Shown here one piece after another: positions 38,419-49,398 of a DNA stretch of 64,000 bases. A program made the translations under genes and the position numbers. The stretch spans positions 17,358,348 through 17,422,347 of the forward strand of contig JARWKL010000004.1 of assembly GCA_029961685.1 (NCBI GenBank). The letters run 5' to 3'. The stretch comes from Aristolochia californica (Eukaryota > Streptophyta > Magnoliopsida > Piperales > Aristolochiaceae). The notes below the pieces were generated by a model. The model ran no database searches. It saw only the letters and a program-made list of their open reading frames with translations, and had not been told where the DNA came from. How positions within the stretch are numbered: position 1 is the stretch's first letter; every line of letters begins with the position of its first letter.

Positions 38419-38517
38419 TCTCCCCCTTTTCCCGACGATTGCAAAACCTAATATATAAAAACTAAAAAGAGTTTACAGTCCGTAAAAATTACAAAAACTA
38501 TTTGGAATTATCTTTCT

Positions 38518-38911
38518 TGTTGAATTTATGGAAAAGTGAAATACTTCATTAACTTCAATAACTTGTTGTAATCAGCATACATGAACCTCTATTTCTAATA
38601 GAGGAAGGTAGTAGAGTCCAATCACAATAAAACTTCCCTTGTCCCAAATACACCCAAACTCTTACTCTTAAAGATAAGTCCGAACATAATTAAATAACTC
38701 AATATTGAAAAAAGAAAAACATAACTCAAACTAGAAATCCTCTTGGTTGTGACCCTAAGATAAAGATAATTTTGTGAGTCCTTCCTTATCTTCCAACAAA
38801 TGTGATAAGGTTTCCAGCTCATGGTAGTCATTGTGGGTCCTACTTCTTATGGGCTTGGGCCCATCTTGTAGGCCTTCCTTGTTCGTGTGGGCTTGAGCTT
38901 ATCTTTAAAAA
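38518..38911 (-). mobile_element. 3' LTR of copy 2 (about 394 bp)
   Basis: On the + strand it opens TGTTGAATTTATGG and runs to CTTATCTTTAAAAA, next to the reverse-complemented polypurine tract. The LTR start, normally TGTTGGAAGATAAG on the sense strand, has decayed to TTTTTAAAGATAAG. Only one partial copy of the 48-bp unit is present, making this the shortest LTR of the four. Confidence 0.85.
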
Positions 38912-38922
38912 CTCCCCTCAAG
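38912..38922 (-). other. Polypurine tract of copy 2
   Basis: The + strand CTCCCCTCAAG is the complement of CTTGAGGGGAG. It lies directly inside the 3' LTR and equals the tract of copy 1 less one base. Confidence 0.8.
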
Positions 38923-38968
38923 CTGGGGGTGAGAGAAAAACATGAACTCCCAGCTTGCTGCAAATGAT
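38918..38968 (-). pseudogene. C-terminal remnant of a copia-type pol polyprotein (copy 2)
   Basis: The - strand reads IICSKLGVHVFLSPPA followed by TGA, the same tail as in copy 1 with few changes and at the same position against the polypurine tract. Upstream frames are disrupted and show no recognisable reverse transcriptase or RNase H motif. Confidence 0.6.
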
Positions 38969-39261
38969 GTATATAATATTTTTGTATAAAATAGCACATC
39001 TTCCAATATGCCTTCATCTTCCTATACTCGTTGTTGCGTCCTTCATTGAGGCCCTGCGGCATTATATAAGTGAGAGTAAGAATCACTCCTAGCAATTAAG
39101 CCATTGCTTCATACTCCAATCCTAATGCTAGATGTATCGGCATTGCTGTGAAGTGTCCACCACCGTGTCCCTCCACAGGACAACGACTCTCAAGTGGTAG
39201 GAGACATAAAAGCCATTACAGGGGGGAATAACATAGATGTAATAATAAGTTCCTCGGTCAT

Positions 39262-39417
39262 GGACTTCCAACGACAAATAATTTTGATCTTTTTTACGGG
39301 GATGAAGTTCCTCCGTCACGGACTTCCAACAACAAATAATTTTCATCTTTTTTTATGGGGATGAAGTTCCTCCGTCATGGACTCCCAACCACAAATATTT
39401 TTCATCTTTTTGACAGG
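39262..39417 (-). repeat. 58-bp tandem repeat inside copy 2
   Basis: On the + strand the unit start GGACTTCCAAC (or GGACTCCCAACC) is at 39262, 39320 and 39379, with GATGAAGTTCCTCCGTCA in each of the first two units. This is the counterpart of the repeat at 30,414 in copy 1, so it was present before the two copies separated. Confidence 0.85.
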
Positions 39418-39879
39418 GAAAAATAAATGATGACATGAGGCCACCTCTTCTTCAATAATAATGTCCCCAAAAAGACATAATAGCTGCAACTGACTATAAC
39501 ACGACCATCTTCCAACACATATAACACAAACCAAATAATAAACTTTGTAAAAGAACCCATGAAATAATCCGATATAAAGATTTCTTCTTAGATGCATAAG
39601 CTACTTTTGTTGTCCCCCTTTCTTGAACATTTTGGTCACATAAACTCATCCACAACATATGGAATAAAATATTCCTTCTTGTACCTCTTCTACTTCTTCC
39701 CCTCAAACTGGGAGGCAATGGCAATTATCCCAGCTTGAACCAAATATCATAGATGTAGCAATAAACCCAAATAACAGAGATTTCTAAATAAGCCCTCAAA
39801 CCAGGGAGAAGTGAGATATTTTCCTGATCAACTCAAAAAGTGACGCAAAACAATTGGCATAAATGCGGATTTTTCAATA

Positions 39880-40520
39880 CAACAGAATACTAGCATGACC
39901 TTTGATTCTTCCAATTCAAATATATCTTTCAATATAGATCAGATTGACATGAAATTTTTTCCTTCTAAAAGTAGACTTAAATAAATTTAATCCAAGTATA
40001 ACATCTCTTGATCAATACATAATTATCAAAAGATAAATAATCTGATAGATTTAGGTCTCTTTCATCTGGCCGAACTAAGTTATGTTTCTCCAATTTTTCC
40101 AGAACGACCATTGACTCTTCCAAGATCAATATATCCTTATAAAAAATCATACCAAGAATTGTTTGAATAAATCAGAAAATATACTTAAATACCTTTCTAT
40201 AATTATCCATATAAAGTCTTTTTCTTGATAGCTTAAAATTCCTTAGAAGTTGAGGCTTTCTGCTACTGCTTGAAAATCTTTTTCAATCTGACCTTGTTGC
40301 TTCAAATATTGATTTCTCTTTGTGCATACCTCAGATAAAAAATTGGTTGAATAGGTAAAATAATAGACTTACAGATGTTTCGTTTGATATATATTTCTTC
40401 ACATAAATTCTAGTTCTTGATAGCAAAAATTACCTCGGAATCTGAAGATTCTTGCAGCTGCTCGAACCTTTTTGCAATCTAACCTTGACTCATTCAAATA
40501 TTGATAACTCTCTGTATATA
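39880..40520 (-). repeat. Four degenerate leader repeats in copy 2
   Basis: The complement of the AAAGGTCA core is seen at about 39893 (CATGACCTTTGA), 40105 (CGACCATTGA), 40288 (CTGACCTTG) and 40479 (CTAACCTTGA). The spacings of about 211, 184 and 191 bp mirror those of copy 1 in reverse order. Confidence 0.78.
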
Positions 40521-40712
40521 ACTCAGAATGGAACAAATCATTCTTATTTGGAAATTAGACTCCAATATCTTTCCGTCAATATATAATTTGGAATATTAAA
40601 AACTCCGTATGAAGGTACAAAACCCAAAGGAAACAACGGGTGTAGGGACTGAAAAAATAACTATGAACCTAGACCTAGGGTTTAGGGTTTAGAGAAAAAG
40701 ATCACATTACCT

Positions 40713-41189
40713 CGGTGAATTTAGAGTACATTGACTTCAATAACTTGTTTTAATCAGAATAGATGAACCTCTATTTATAATAGAGGAAGGTAGTAGAGTC
40801 CAATTATAATAAAACTACCCTTGTCCCAATTACACCCAAACTCTAACTCTTAAAGATAAGTCCTAACATAATTAAATAACTCAATATTGATAAAAGACAA
40901 ACATAACTCAAACTAAAACTCTTCTTGATCATGACCATAAGATAAAGATACTTTTGTGAGTCCTTCTTTATCTTCCAACTAATGTGATAAGCATGTCAGC
41001 TCATGGTAATCATTATGGGTCCTACTTCTTGTGGGATTGGGCCCATCTGGTGGGCCTTCATTGGTCGTGTGACCTATCGTATAATAATCTTAGATATGTG
41101 GGCCTTCCTTGGTCATGTGGCCCAACATATAATAATCTTAGATATGTGGGCCTTCCTTTGTCATGTGGGCTTCAGCTTAGCTTACAACA
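40713..41189 (-). mobile_element. 5' LTR of copy 2 (about 477 bp)
   Basis: It aligns with the other LTRs from GGTGAATTTAGAG (an altered, slightly shortened form of TGTTGAATTTATGG) to GCTTACAACA at 41189. The TATA-containing near-palindrome is present at about 40,769-40,787. It is longer than its partner LTR because it holds two full and one partial 48-bp unit. Confidence 0.85.
41052..41167 (-). repeat. 48-bp tandem repeat in the copy 2 5' LTR
   Basis: Units start GGGCCTTCATTGGTCGTG at 41052 and GGGCCTTCCTTGGTCATG at 41100; a partial third starts at 41148. Each full unit ends TAATAATCTTAGATATGT. The partner LTR has a single partial unit, while copy 1 and the solo LTR have one full plus one partial unit. 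Confidence 0.88.
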
Positions 41190-42497
41190 TCTCTCTACAT
41201 TTGTACATTTCCATTTTAGATGTATACTTTTTTCTTAAATCAAATCTTGAGTTTTCACTTTCCCTTCATCCCGTAAACAATTTTGAAACAACAAATACAT
41301 CACAGCAAAATGAAAATTTTAGATTTTATGTATGAAAAAGATTTAAAACAATAAAAAATATAAATAAAGAAAATTTATTCACGCACCACAAATGAACACA
41401 AAAGTTTTTTTATCCAAGTTTGGGAAATTCCACTATTTTAACCCTAATATCTTCGAATTTTATCAGAAGGAGATTTCTACACATGTTTTAAATATGGATA
41501 TGAATGCTTGAACCATGTTAAAGATGCCAATGACCTATGGATCCAAACCTTTTAAAGAGAATACCAAATGTTCATTAAATTCTCAAGTGAACCTGTGGTG
41601 GGATATTTACCTGAGTCCAACAACCCATTATTGTGCCTATTTAAAAAAAGTTGACCTAATAATCACAGATGACTGTTAGGTGATTTATCGGTCAATCATG
41701 CTTTACGGGCTATATTCTTTTTTTAAGAAATGACTTATGGATTGGGTGTCAACACTCAGTTAAAAATCTCCCACCTCCCCCTTTGCTGACGATTGCAAAA
41801 CCTAATATATAAAAATTAAAAAGAGTTTACAATCCCTAAAAATTACAGACACTTTTTGGAATTACCTCTCTCTACATTTGTGCATTTCCATTTTAGATGT
41901 ATACTTTTTTTCTTAAATCAAAATTTGAGTTTTCACTTTCCCTTCATCCTGTTAACAAATTTTAAAAGGCAAATAGATCACAACAAAATAAAATTTTAGA
42001 GTTTAACAATGTATGGAAAATATTTAAAACAATAACAAAAGTAGGTAAAGAAAATTTACTCACACACCACAAATGAACACAAAATTTTTGTTATCCAAGT
42101 GCTGGAATTTCCACTAGTTCAACCCTAATAGCTTGGAATTTTATAAGAAGGAGATTTCTACACATGTGCTAAATATGGATATGCTTACTTGAAACATGTT
42201 AAAGACGCAAATGACCTATGGATCAAAACCTTTTAAAGAGAATAAAAAATGTTCATTAAATTCTCAAGTGAACGTGTGGTGCGATTTTTACCCGAGTCAA
42301 ACAAACCATTATTTAGCCCATTTACAAAAAGCTGACCTAACAACCATAGATGATTGTAGGTGATTTATCGGCCAATCATGCATAATGAGCTATATTTTTT
42401 TTGTACGAAATAACTTATGGATTGGGAGTCAACACTCAGTTAAAATCCCTCTGCCTCCCCCTTTTCCCATCGATTGCAAAACCTTATATATAAAAAT
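41190..42497 (+). repeat. V2 satellite between copy 2 and the solo LTR
   Basis: Forward V2 monomers with anchors near 41539 and 42220 resume in phase after copy 2 at TCTCTCTACATTTG. They continue to ATATATAAAAAT, where the solo LTR is inserted. The spacing is 681 bp. No gene is seen. Confidence 0.95.
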
Positions 42498-42937
42498 TGT
42501 TGAATTTATGGAAAAGTGAAATACTTCATTGACATCAATAACTTGTTGTAATCAGAGTACATGAACCTCTATTTATAATAGAGGAAGGTAGTAGAGTCCA
42601 ATTATAATGAAACTACCCTTGTTCCAATTACACCCAAACTCTAACACTTAAAGATAAGTCGTAACATAATTAAATAACTCAATATTGATTAAAGACAAAT
42701 ATAACTCAAACAAAAACTCTTCTTGGTCTTGAGCCTAAGATAATGATAGTTTTGTGAGTTCTTCTTGATCTTCTAACAGAGGTGATAAGGATGCCAACTC
42801 ATGGTAATCATTTTGTGTCCTACTTCTTATTGCTTTGGCCCATCTTGTGGGCCTTCCTTGGGCATGTGGCCCATCTTATAATAATCTTAGATATGGGAGC
42901 CTTCCTTGGTCGAGTGGGTTGAGCTTATCATTCAACA
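42498..42937 (-). mobile_element. Solo LTR of the same element family (440 bp)
   Basis: It opens TGTTGAATTTATGG and closes ATTCAACA on the + strand, matching the copy 1 LTR in reverse complement end to end. A perfect 5-bp duplication AAAAT flanks it (42493-42497 and 42938-42942), and satellite phase is kept across it. Such a structure normally results from recombination between the two LTRs of a full insertion. The TATA near-palindrome CCTCTATTTATAATAGAGG is intact at about 42,567-42,585. Confidence 0.93.
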
Positions 42938-45900
42938 AAAATAAAAAAAATTTTACAAGCCATAAAAATTACAGACACTATTTGGAATTATCTCTCTCTA
43001 CATTTGTGCTTTTCCATTTTAGATGTATTCTTTTTTCTTAAATCAAAACATGAGTTTTCACTTTCCCTTCATCCCGTAAACAATTTTGATAAGGCAAATT
43101 GATCACAGTAAAATAAAAATTTTAGAGTTTATGTATGGAAAAGATTTAAAACAACAACAAATGTAGGTAAAGAAAATTTATTCATACCCCACAAATGAAC
43201 ACAAAAGTTTTGTTATCAGAGTTTGGGAAATTCCACTAGTTCAACCCACATAGCTTGGAATTTTTTTAGAACGAGATTTCAACACATGTTTTAAATATGG
43301 ATATGCATGCTTAAAACATGTTCAATATGCAAATGACCAATGGATCCAAACCTTTTAAAGAGAATAAGAAATGCTTATTAAATTCTCAAGTGAAACTGCG
43401 GTGGGATATTTAGCCGAGTCAAACAAGCCATTATTTTGAAAATATACAAAAAGTTGACATAGCAATCATATATGATTCTAAGGTGATATATCGATCAATC
43501 ATGCATAAAAGCCTATATGTTTTATGTAAGAAATGACTTATGGATTGGGAGTCAACACTTAGTTGAAATCTCCTGTCTCCCCCTTTTCTTGACTATTACA
43601 AAACCAAATATATAAAAACTTAAAAGAGTTTACAATACCTAAAATTTACAGGCACTTTTTGGAATTATCTCTTTCTACATTTGTGAATTTCCATTTTAGA
43701 TGTATACTTTTTTCTTAAATCAAAACTTGAGTTTTGACTTAGCCTTCATGCCATAAAATTTTTTGATAAGCCAAGTAGATCACAACAAAATGAAAATTTT
43801 AGAGTTTATGTATGGAAAAAATTTAAAACAATAACAAATGTAAGTAAAGAAAATTTATTCACACACCACAAATGAACACAAAAGTTTTTTTATCCAATTT
43901 TATGAAATTCAACTAGTTCAAAACAAATTGCTTAAAATTTTTTAGGAAGGTGATTTCTACACATGTTTTAAATATGGATATGCATGCTTGAAACATGTCA
44001 AAGATGTAAATGACCTATGGATCCAAACCTTTTAAAGAGAATAAAAAATGATCAATAAATTCTCAAGTGAACGTGCGGTGGGATATTTACCTATGTCAAA
44101 CAAGCCATTATTTTGCCCATTTACAAAAAGTTGACCTAATAATCAAAGATGATTGTAATGTGATTTATCGGTCAATCACTTGTAACGGGCTATATTTTTG
44201 TTTTTTAAAGAAATGACTTATGGATTGCGAGCCAACACTCAATTAAAATTCCCTGCCACCCCCTTTTCCCGACGATAGAAAAACCTAATAAATAAAAACT
44301 AAAAAGAGTTTACAATCCCTAAAAATTACAGACACTTTTTGAAATTATCTCTCCCTACATTTGTACATTTCCATTTTAGATGTATACTTTTTTTTAAATC
44401 AAAACTTTAGTTTTAACTTGCCCTTCATCCAGTAAACAATTTGTATAAGGCAAAAAGATCACCAAAAAAGGAAAATTTTAGAGTTCATGTATGGATAATA
44501 TTTCAAACAATAACAAATGTAAGTAAAGAAAATTTATTCACACACAAAAAATGAACACAAAAGTTTTGTTATCCAAGTTTGGATAATTCCACTAGTTCAA
44601 CCCTTATAGCTTTGAATTTCATAAGAAGGAGATTTCTACACATGTTTCAAATATGGATATGCATGATTGAAACATGTTAAAGATGCAAATGACCTAAGGA
44701 TCCGAACCTTTTAACGAGAATAACAAATACTCATTAAATTCTCTAGTAAACGTGCGGTGGGATATTTACCCGAGTCAAACTAGACATTATTTTGCCCATT
44801 TACAAAAAGCTGACATAATAATCATAGATGATTGCAAGGTGGTTTATCGGTCAATCATCTCTAGTAGGTTATATTTTTTTTAAGAAATGACTTATGAAAA
44901 GGGAGTCAACACTCAGTTAAAAATCATGTCTCCTTCTTTTCCCGATGATTGAAAACCCTAATATATAAAAACTAAAAAGAGTTTACAATCCCTAAAAATT
45001 ACATACAATTTTTGGAATTATCTCTCCCTACATTAGTACATTTTTCATTTTAGATGTATACTTTTTTCTTAAATCAAAATTTGAGTTTTAACTTACCCTT
45101 CATCCAGTAACAATTTTCATAAGGCAAATAGATCACAACAAAATAAAAAATTTGGAGTTCATGTATGGAAAAGATATTAAACAATTACAAATGTAAGTAT
45201 AGAAAATTTATTTACACACAAAAAATGAACACAAAAGTTTTGTTATCCAAGTCTGGATAATTTCACTAGTTCAACCCTAATAACTTGGAATTTTATAAGA
45301 AGGAGATTTCTACACATGTTTTAAATAAGGATATGCTTGCTTGAAACATGTTAAAGATGCAAATGACCTATGGATCCAAACCTTTTAAAGATAATAACAA
45401 ATGCTCATTAAATTCTCAAATGAATGTGTAGTGGGATATTTACATGAGTCAAACTAGCAATTATTTTGCCCATTTACGAAAGGCTGACCTAACAATCATA
45501 GACGAGTGTAAGGTGATTTATCGGCCAATCCTGCATAACGAGCTATATTTTTTTTGGTAAGAATTGACTTATGGATTGGCAGTCAACACTCAATTCTAAA
45601 TTCCCCGCCTCCTCCGTTTCTCGATGATTGCAAAACCAAATATATAAAAACTAAAAAGAGTTTACAATCCCTAAAAATTACAGACACTTTTTGGGGTTAT
45701 CTCTCTACATTTGTGCATATCCATTTTAGATATATACTTTTTTCTTAAATTAAAACTTGACTTTTCTCTATCCCTTCATCCTGTAAACAATTTTGATCAG
45801 GCAAATAGATCACCATAAAATGAAAATTTTAGAGCTTGTGTATGGAAAAAATTTAAAACAATAACAAATGTAAGTAAAGAAAATTTATTCACACACCACA

Positions 45901-48900
45901 AATGAACACAAAAGTTTTGTTATCCAAGTTTGTGAAATTCCACTTGTTTAACCATAATAGCTTGGAATTTTATAAGAAGGAGATTTCTACACATGTGTTA
46001 AATATGGAAATGTATGTTTGAAAAATGTTAAAGATTCAAATGACCTATGGATCGAAACCTTTTAAAGAGAATAATCAATGCTCATTAAATTTCTCAAGTG
46101 AACATGCGGTGGGATATTTACCCGACTCAAACAAGCCATTATGTTGCCCATTTACAAAAAGCTGACCTAACAATCATAGATGATTGTTACGTGATTTATC
46201 GGTCATTCATACTTAATGGGCTATATTTTTATTGTAAGAAATGACATATGGATTGGGAGTCGACACACAGTTCTAAATCCCCCACCTCCCCTTTTTCCCT
46301 ACGATTGCAAAATCAAATATATAAAAAATAAAAAAAGTTTTCAATCCCTAAAAATTACAGTCTCTTTTGGAATTATCACTATCTACATTTGTGCATTTTC
46401 ATTTTAGATGATACTTTTTTATTAAATCAAAACTTGAGTTTTCACTTTCCATTCATCTTGTAAAAAAATTTGATAAGGCAAAATAGATCACTACAAAATA
46501 AAAATTTTAGAGTTTATGTTGGGAAAAAAATTTAAACAATAACAAATGTAAGTAAATAAAATTTATTCACACACTCAAATGAACACAAATGTTTTGTTAT
46601 CCAAATTTTTGGAAATTCCACTAGTTCAACCCTAATAGCTTGGAATTTTATAAGACGGAGATTTCTACACTTGTTTTAAATATGGATATGCATTCTTGAA
46701 ACATGTTAAAGATGCAAATGACCTATGGATCCAAACATGTTTCAAGAGAATAACAAATGCTCATTAAATTCTCAAGTGAATGTGAGGTGGGATATTTACC
46801 CGTGCAAACATGCCATTATTTTTCCCATTTGCAAAAAGTTGACATAACAATCATAAATGATTGTAAGGAGATTTAACGGTCTATCATGTGTAACGGGCTA
46901 TATTTTTTTGGTAAGAAATGACTTATGGATTGGGAGTCAACACTCAATTTAAAATCCCCCGCCTCCCCCTTTTCCCGACGATTACAACATCAAATATAGA
47001 AACACTAAAAAAAGTTTACAATCCCTAAAAATTGTAGACACTTTTTTGAATTGTCTGTCTCTATATTTTGGCATTTCTAGTTTAGATATATACTTTTATG
47101 CTAAATCAAAACTTGAGTTTTCACTTTCCATTCATCCCGTAAACAATTTTGATACGGAAAATAGATCTAAAAAAAATGAAAATTTTAGAGTATAAGTATG
47201 GAATTTTTTAAAAAAATTTACAAATGTAAGTTAAGAAAATTTATTCACAGCCCACAAATGAACACAAAAGTTTTGTTATCCATGTTTGGGAAATTCCATT
47301 AGTCCAACCCAAATCGCTTGGAATTTTAAAAGAATGAGATTTCTACACATGTTTCAAATATGGATACGAACGCTTGAAACATGTTAAAGATGCATATGAA
47401 TTATCAATCCAAAACGTTTCAAAAGAATAACAAATGCTGATTAAATTTTCAAGCGAATGTGTGGTGGGATATTTACCCAAGTCAAACAAGCCATTATTTT
47501 GCCCATTTACAAAAAACTGACCTAACAATCACAAATGATTGTAACGTGATTTATAGGTCAATCATGCGTAACAGGCTCTACTATTTTTGTAAGAAATGAG
47601 TTATGGATTGGGAGTCAACACTCAGTTAAAAATCCCCCGCCTCCCCCTTCAAAACCTTATATATAAAAACTAAAAAGACTTTACAAACCCTAAAAGTTGT
47701 AGACACTTTTTGAAATTATCTCTCTCTACATTTGTGCTTTTCCATTTTAGATGTATACTTCTTTCTTAAATCAAAACTTGAGTTTTCACTTTCCCTTCAT
47801 CCCGTAAAAAATTTTGATAAGGCAAATAGAACACAACAAAATGAAAATTTTATAGTTTATGTAAGAAAAAAATTGAAAATAATAAAAAATGTAAGTGAAG
47901 AAAATTTATTCACACACCACAAATGAACATAAAAGTTTTGTTATCCAAGTTTGGGTAATTCCACTAGTTCAATCCTAATGGCTTGGAATTTTATAAGAAG
48001 GAGATTTCTATACATGTTTTAAATATGGAAATGCATGCTTGAAAATTTTTAAAGATTCAAATGACCTATGGATCCAAACCTTTTAAAGAGAATAACAAAT
48101 GCTCATTAAATTATCAAGTGAACATGCAGTGGGATATTTACCGAGTCAAAGAAGCCATTATTTTGCTCATTTACAAAAAGCTGACCTAACAATCATAAAT
48201 GATTGTTAGGTGATTGATCGGTCAATCATACATAACGGGCTATATTTTTTTTTGTAAGAAATGACTTATGGATTGGGATTCAACACACAGTTCTAAATCC
48301 CCCACCTCCCCCTTTTCCCTACGATTGCAAAACCAAATATATAATAACTAAAAAGAGTTTACAATCCCTAAAAATTACAAATACTTTTTGGAATTATCTC
48401 TCTCTACATTAGTGCATTTCCATTTTAGATGATACTTTTTTCTTAAATCAAAACTTCAGTTTTCACTTTCTATTCATCCCGTAAACAATTTTGATTAGGC
48501 AAATAGATCACAAAAAAATAAAAATTTCAGAGTTTATGTATGGAAAAAATTTAAAACAATAAAAAATGCTTGAAATTTGTTTTTATTCACACCACAAATG
48601 AACACAAAAGTTTTGTTATTCAAGTTTTGGAAATTCCTTTAGTTCAACCCTAATAGCTTGGAATTTTATAAGAAGGAGATTTCTACACATGTTTTAAATA
48701 TTGATATGCATGCTTGAAACATGTTAAAGATAAAAATGAAACACGGATCCAAACCTTTTAAAGAGAATAACTAATGCTCATTAAATTCTCAAGTGAACTT
48801 GTGGTGGGATATTTACCTGAGTCAAACAAGCCATTACTTTGCCATTTTATAAAAATCTGACCTAACAATCATAGATGATAGTATTGTGATTTATCGGTCC

Positions 48901-49398
48901 ATCATGCGTAATGGGTTATATTTTTTTTTGAAAGAAATGACTTATGCATCCAGTGTCAACACTCAGTTCAAAATCCCCTACCTTCCCCGTTTCTCGATGA
49001 TTGAAAAACCTAATATATAAAAAGTAAATAGAGTTTACAATCCCTTAAAATTACTGGCACTTTTTGGAACTATCTCTCTCTACAGTTGTGCATTTCAATT
49101 TTAGATGTATACTTTTTTCTTGAATCAAAACTTGAGTTTTCTCTTTCCCTTAATCCTGTAAAAAATTTAAATAAGGAAAATAGATCACAACAAAATTAAA
49201 ATTTTAGATTTTATGTATTGAAATTTTTTTAAAAAATAACAAATGTAAGTAAATAAAATTAATTCACACACCACAAATGAACACAAAATTTTGTTATCCA
49301 AGTTTTGGAAATTCCACTAGTTCAACCCTAATAGCATGTAATTTTATATGAAGGAGATTTCTACACATGTTTTATATACGGATATGCATACTTGAAAC

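Larger units (their letters stand above)
31378..38517 (+). repeat. Satellite array, subfamily V2, forward orientation
   Basis: Orientation and subfamily both change here relative to the block left of copy 1. Forward anchors lie near 32036, 32664, 33323, 34000, 34890, 36092 (anchor partly deleted), 36757, 37483 and 38168; one further monomer near 35,490 lost its anchor. V2 forms are consistent: GTAAACAATTTTGATAAGG, AAGAAGGAGATTTCTACAC, TTTAAATATGGATATGC, and ATCGGTCAATCATG or ATCGGCCAATCATG. The block contains a 210-bp foreign insertion and a 46-bp duplication (separate entries). No genes are seen other than the open frame in that insertion. Confidence 0.95.
38518..41189 (-). mobile_element. 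Complete non-autonomous Ty1/copia-like element, copy 2
   Basis: This 2,672-bp element lies on the - strand, with the 3' LTR at 38,518-38,911 and the 5' LTR at 40,713-41,189. The target duplication is TTTCT (38513-38517) and TCTCT (41190-41194), matching the satellite consensus GAATTATCTCTCTCTAC with one later substitution; joining the flanks restores the monomer. The interior (about 1.8 kb) has the same order as copy 1: polypurine tract, pol tail, 58-bp repeats, four leader repeats and leader. No gag or polymerase domain is visible. By eye the two LTRs differ by about 30 substitutions over about 340 alignable bases, suggesting an old insertion. Next to the 5' LTR I see no clear primer site of the TGGTATCAGAGC type used by most plant copia elements. 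Confidence 0.9.

Noticed and set aside
40675..40694. Telomere-like TTTAGGG units in the copy 2 leader
   Set aside because: Only about two units are present, inside the retroelement leader. This is too few for an interstitial telomeric array.
41003..41335. A 110-codon frame with repeated YNNLRYVGLPWSCG-type strings
   Set aside because: The repeats reflect the 48-bp LTR tandem repeat, and the frame then runs from LTR into satellite.
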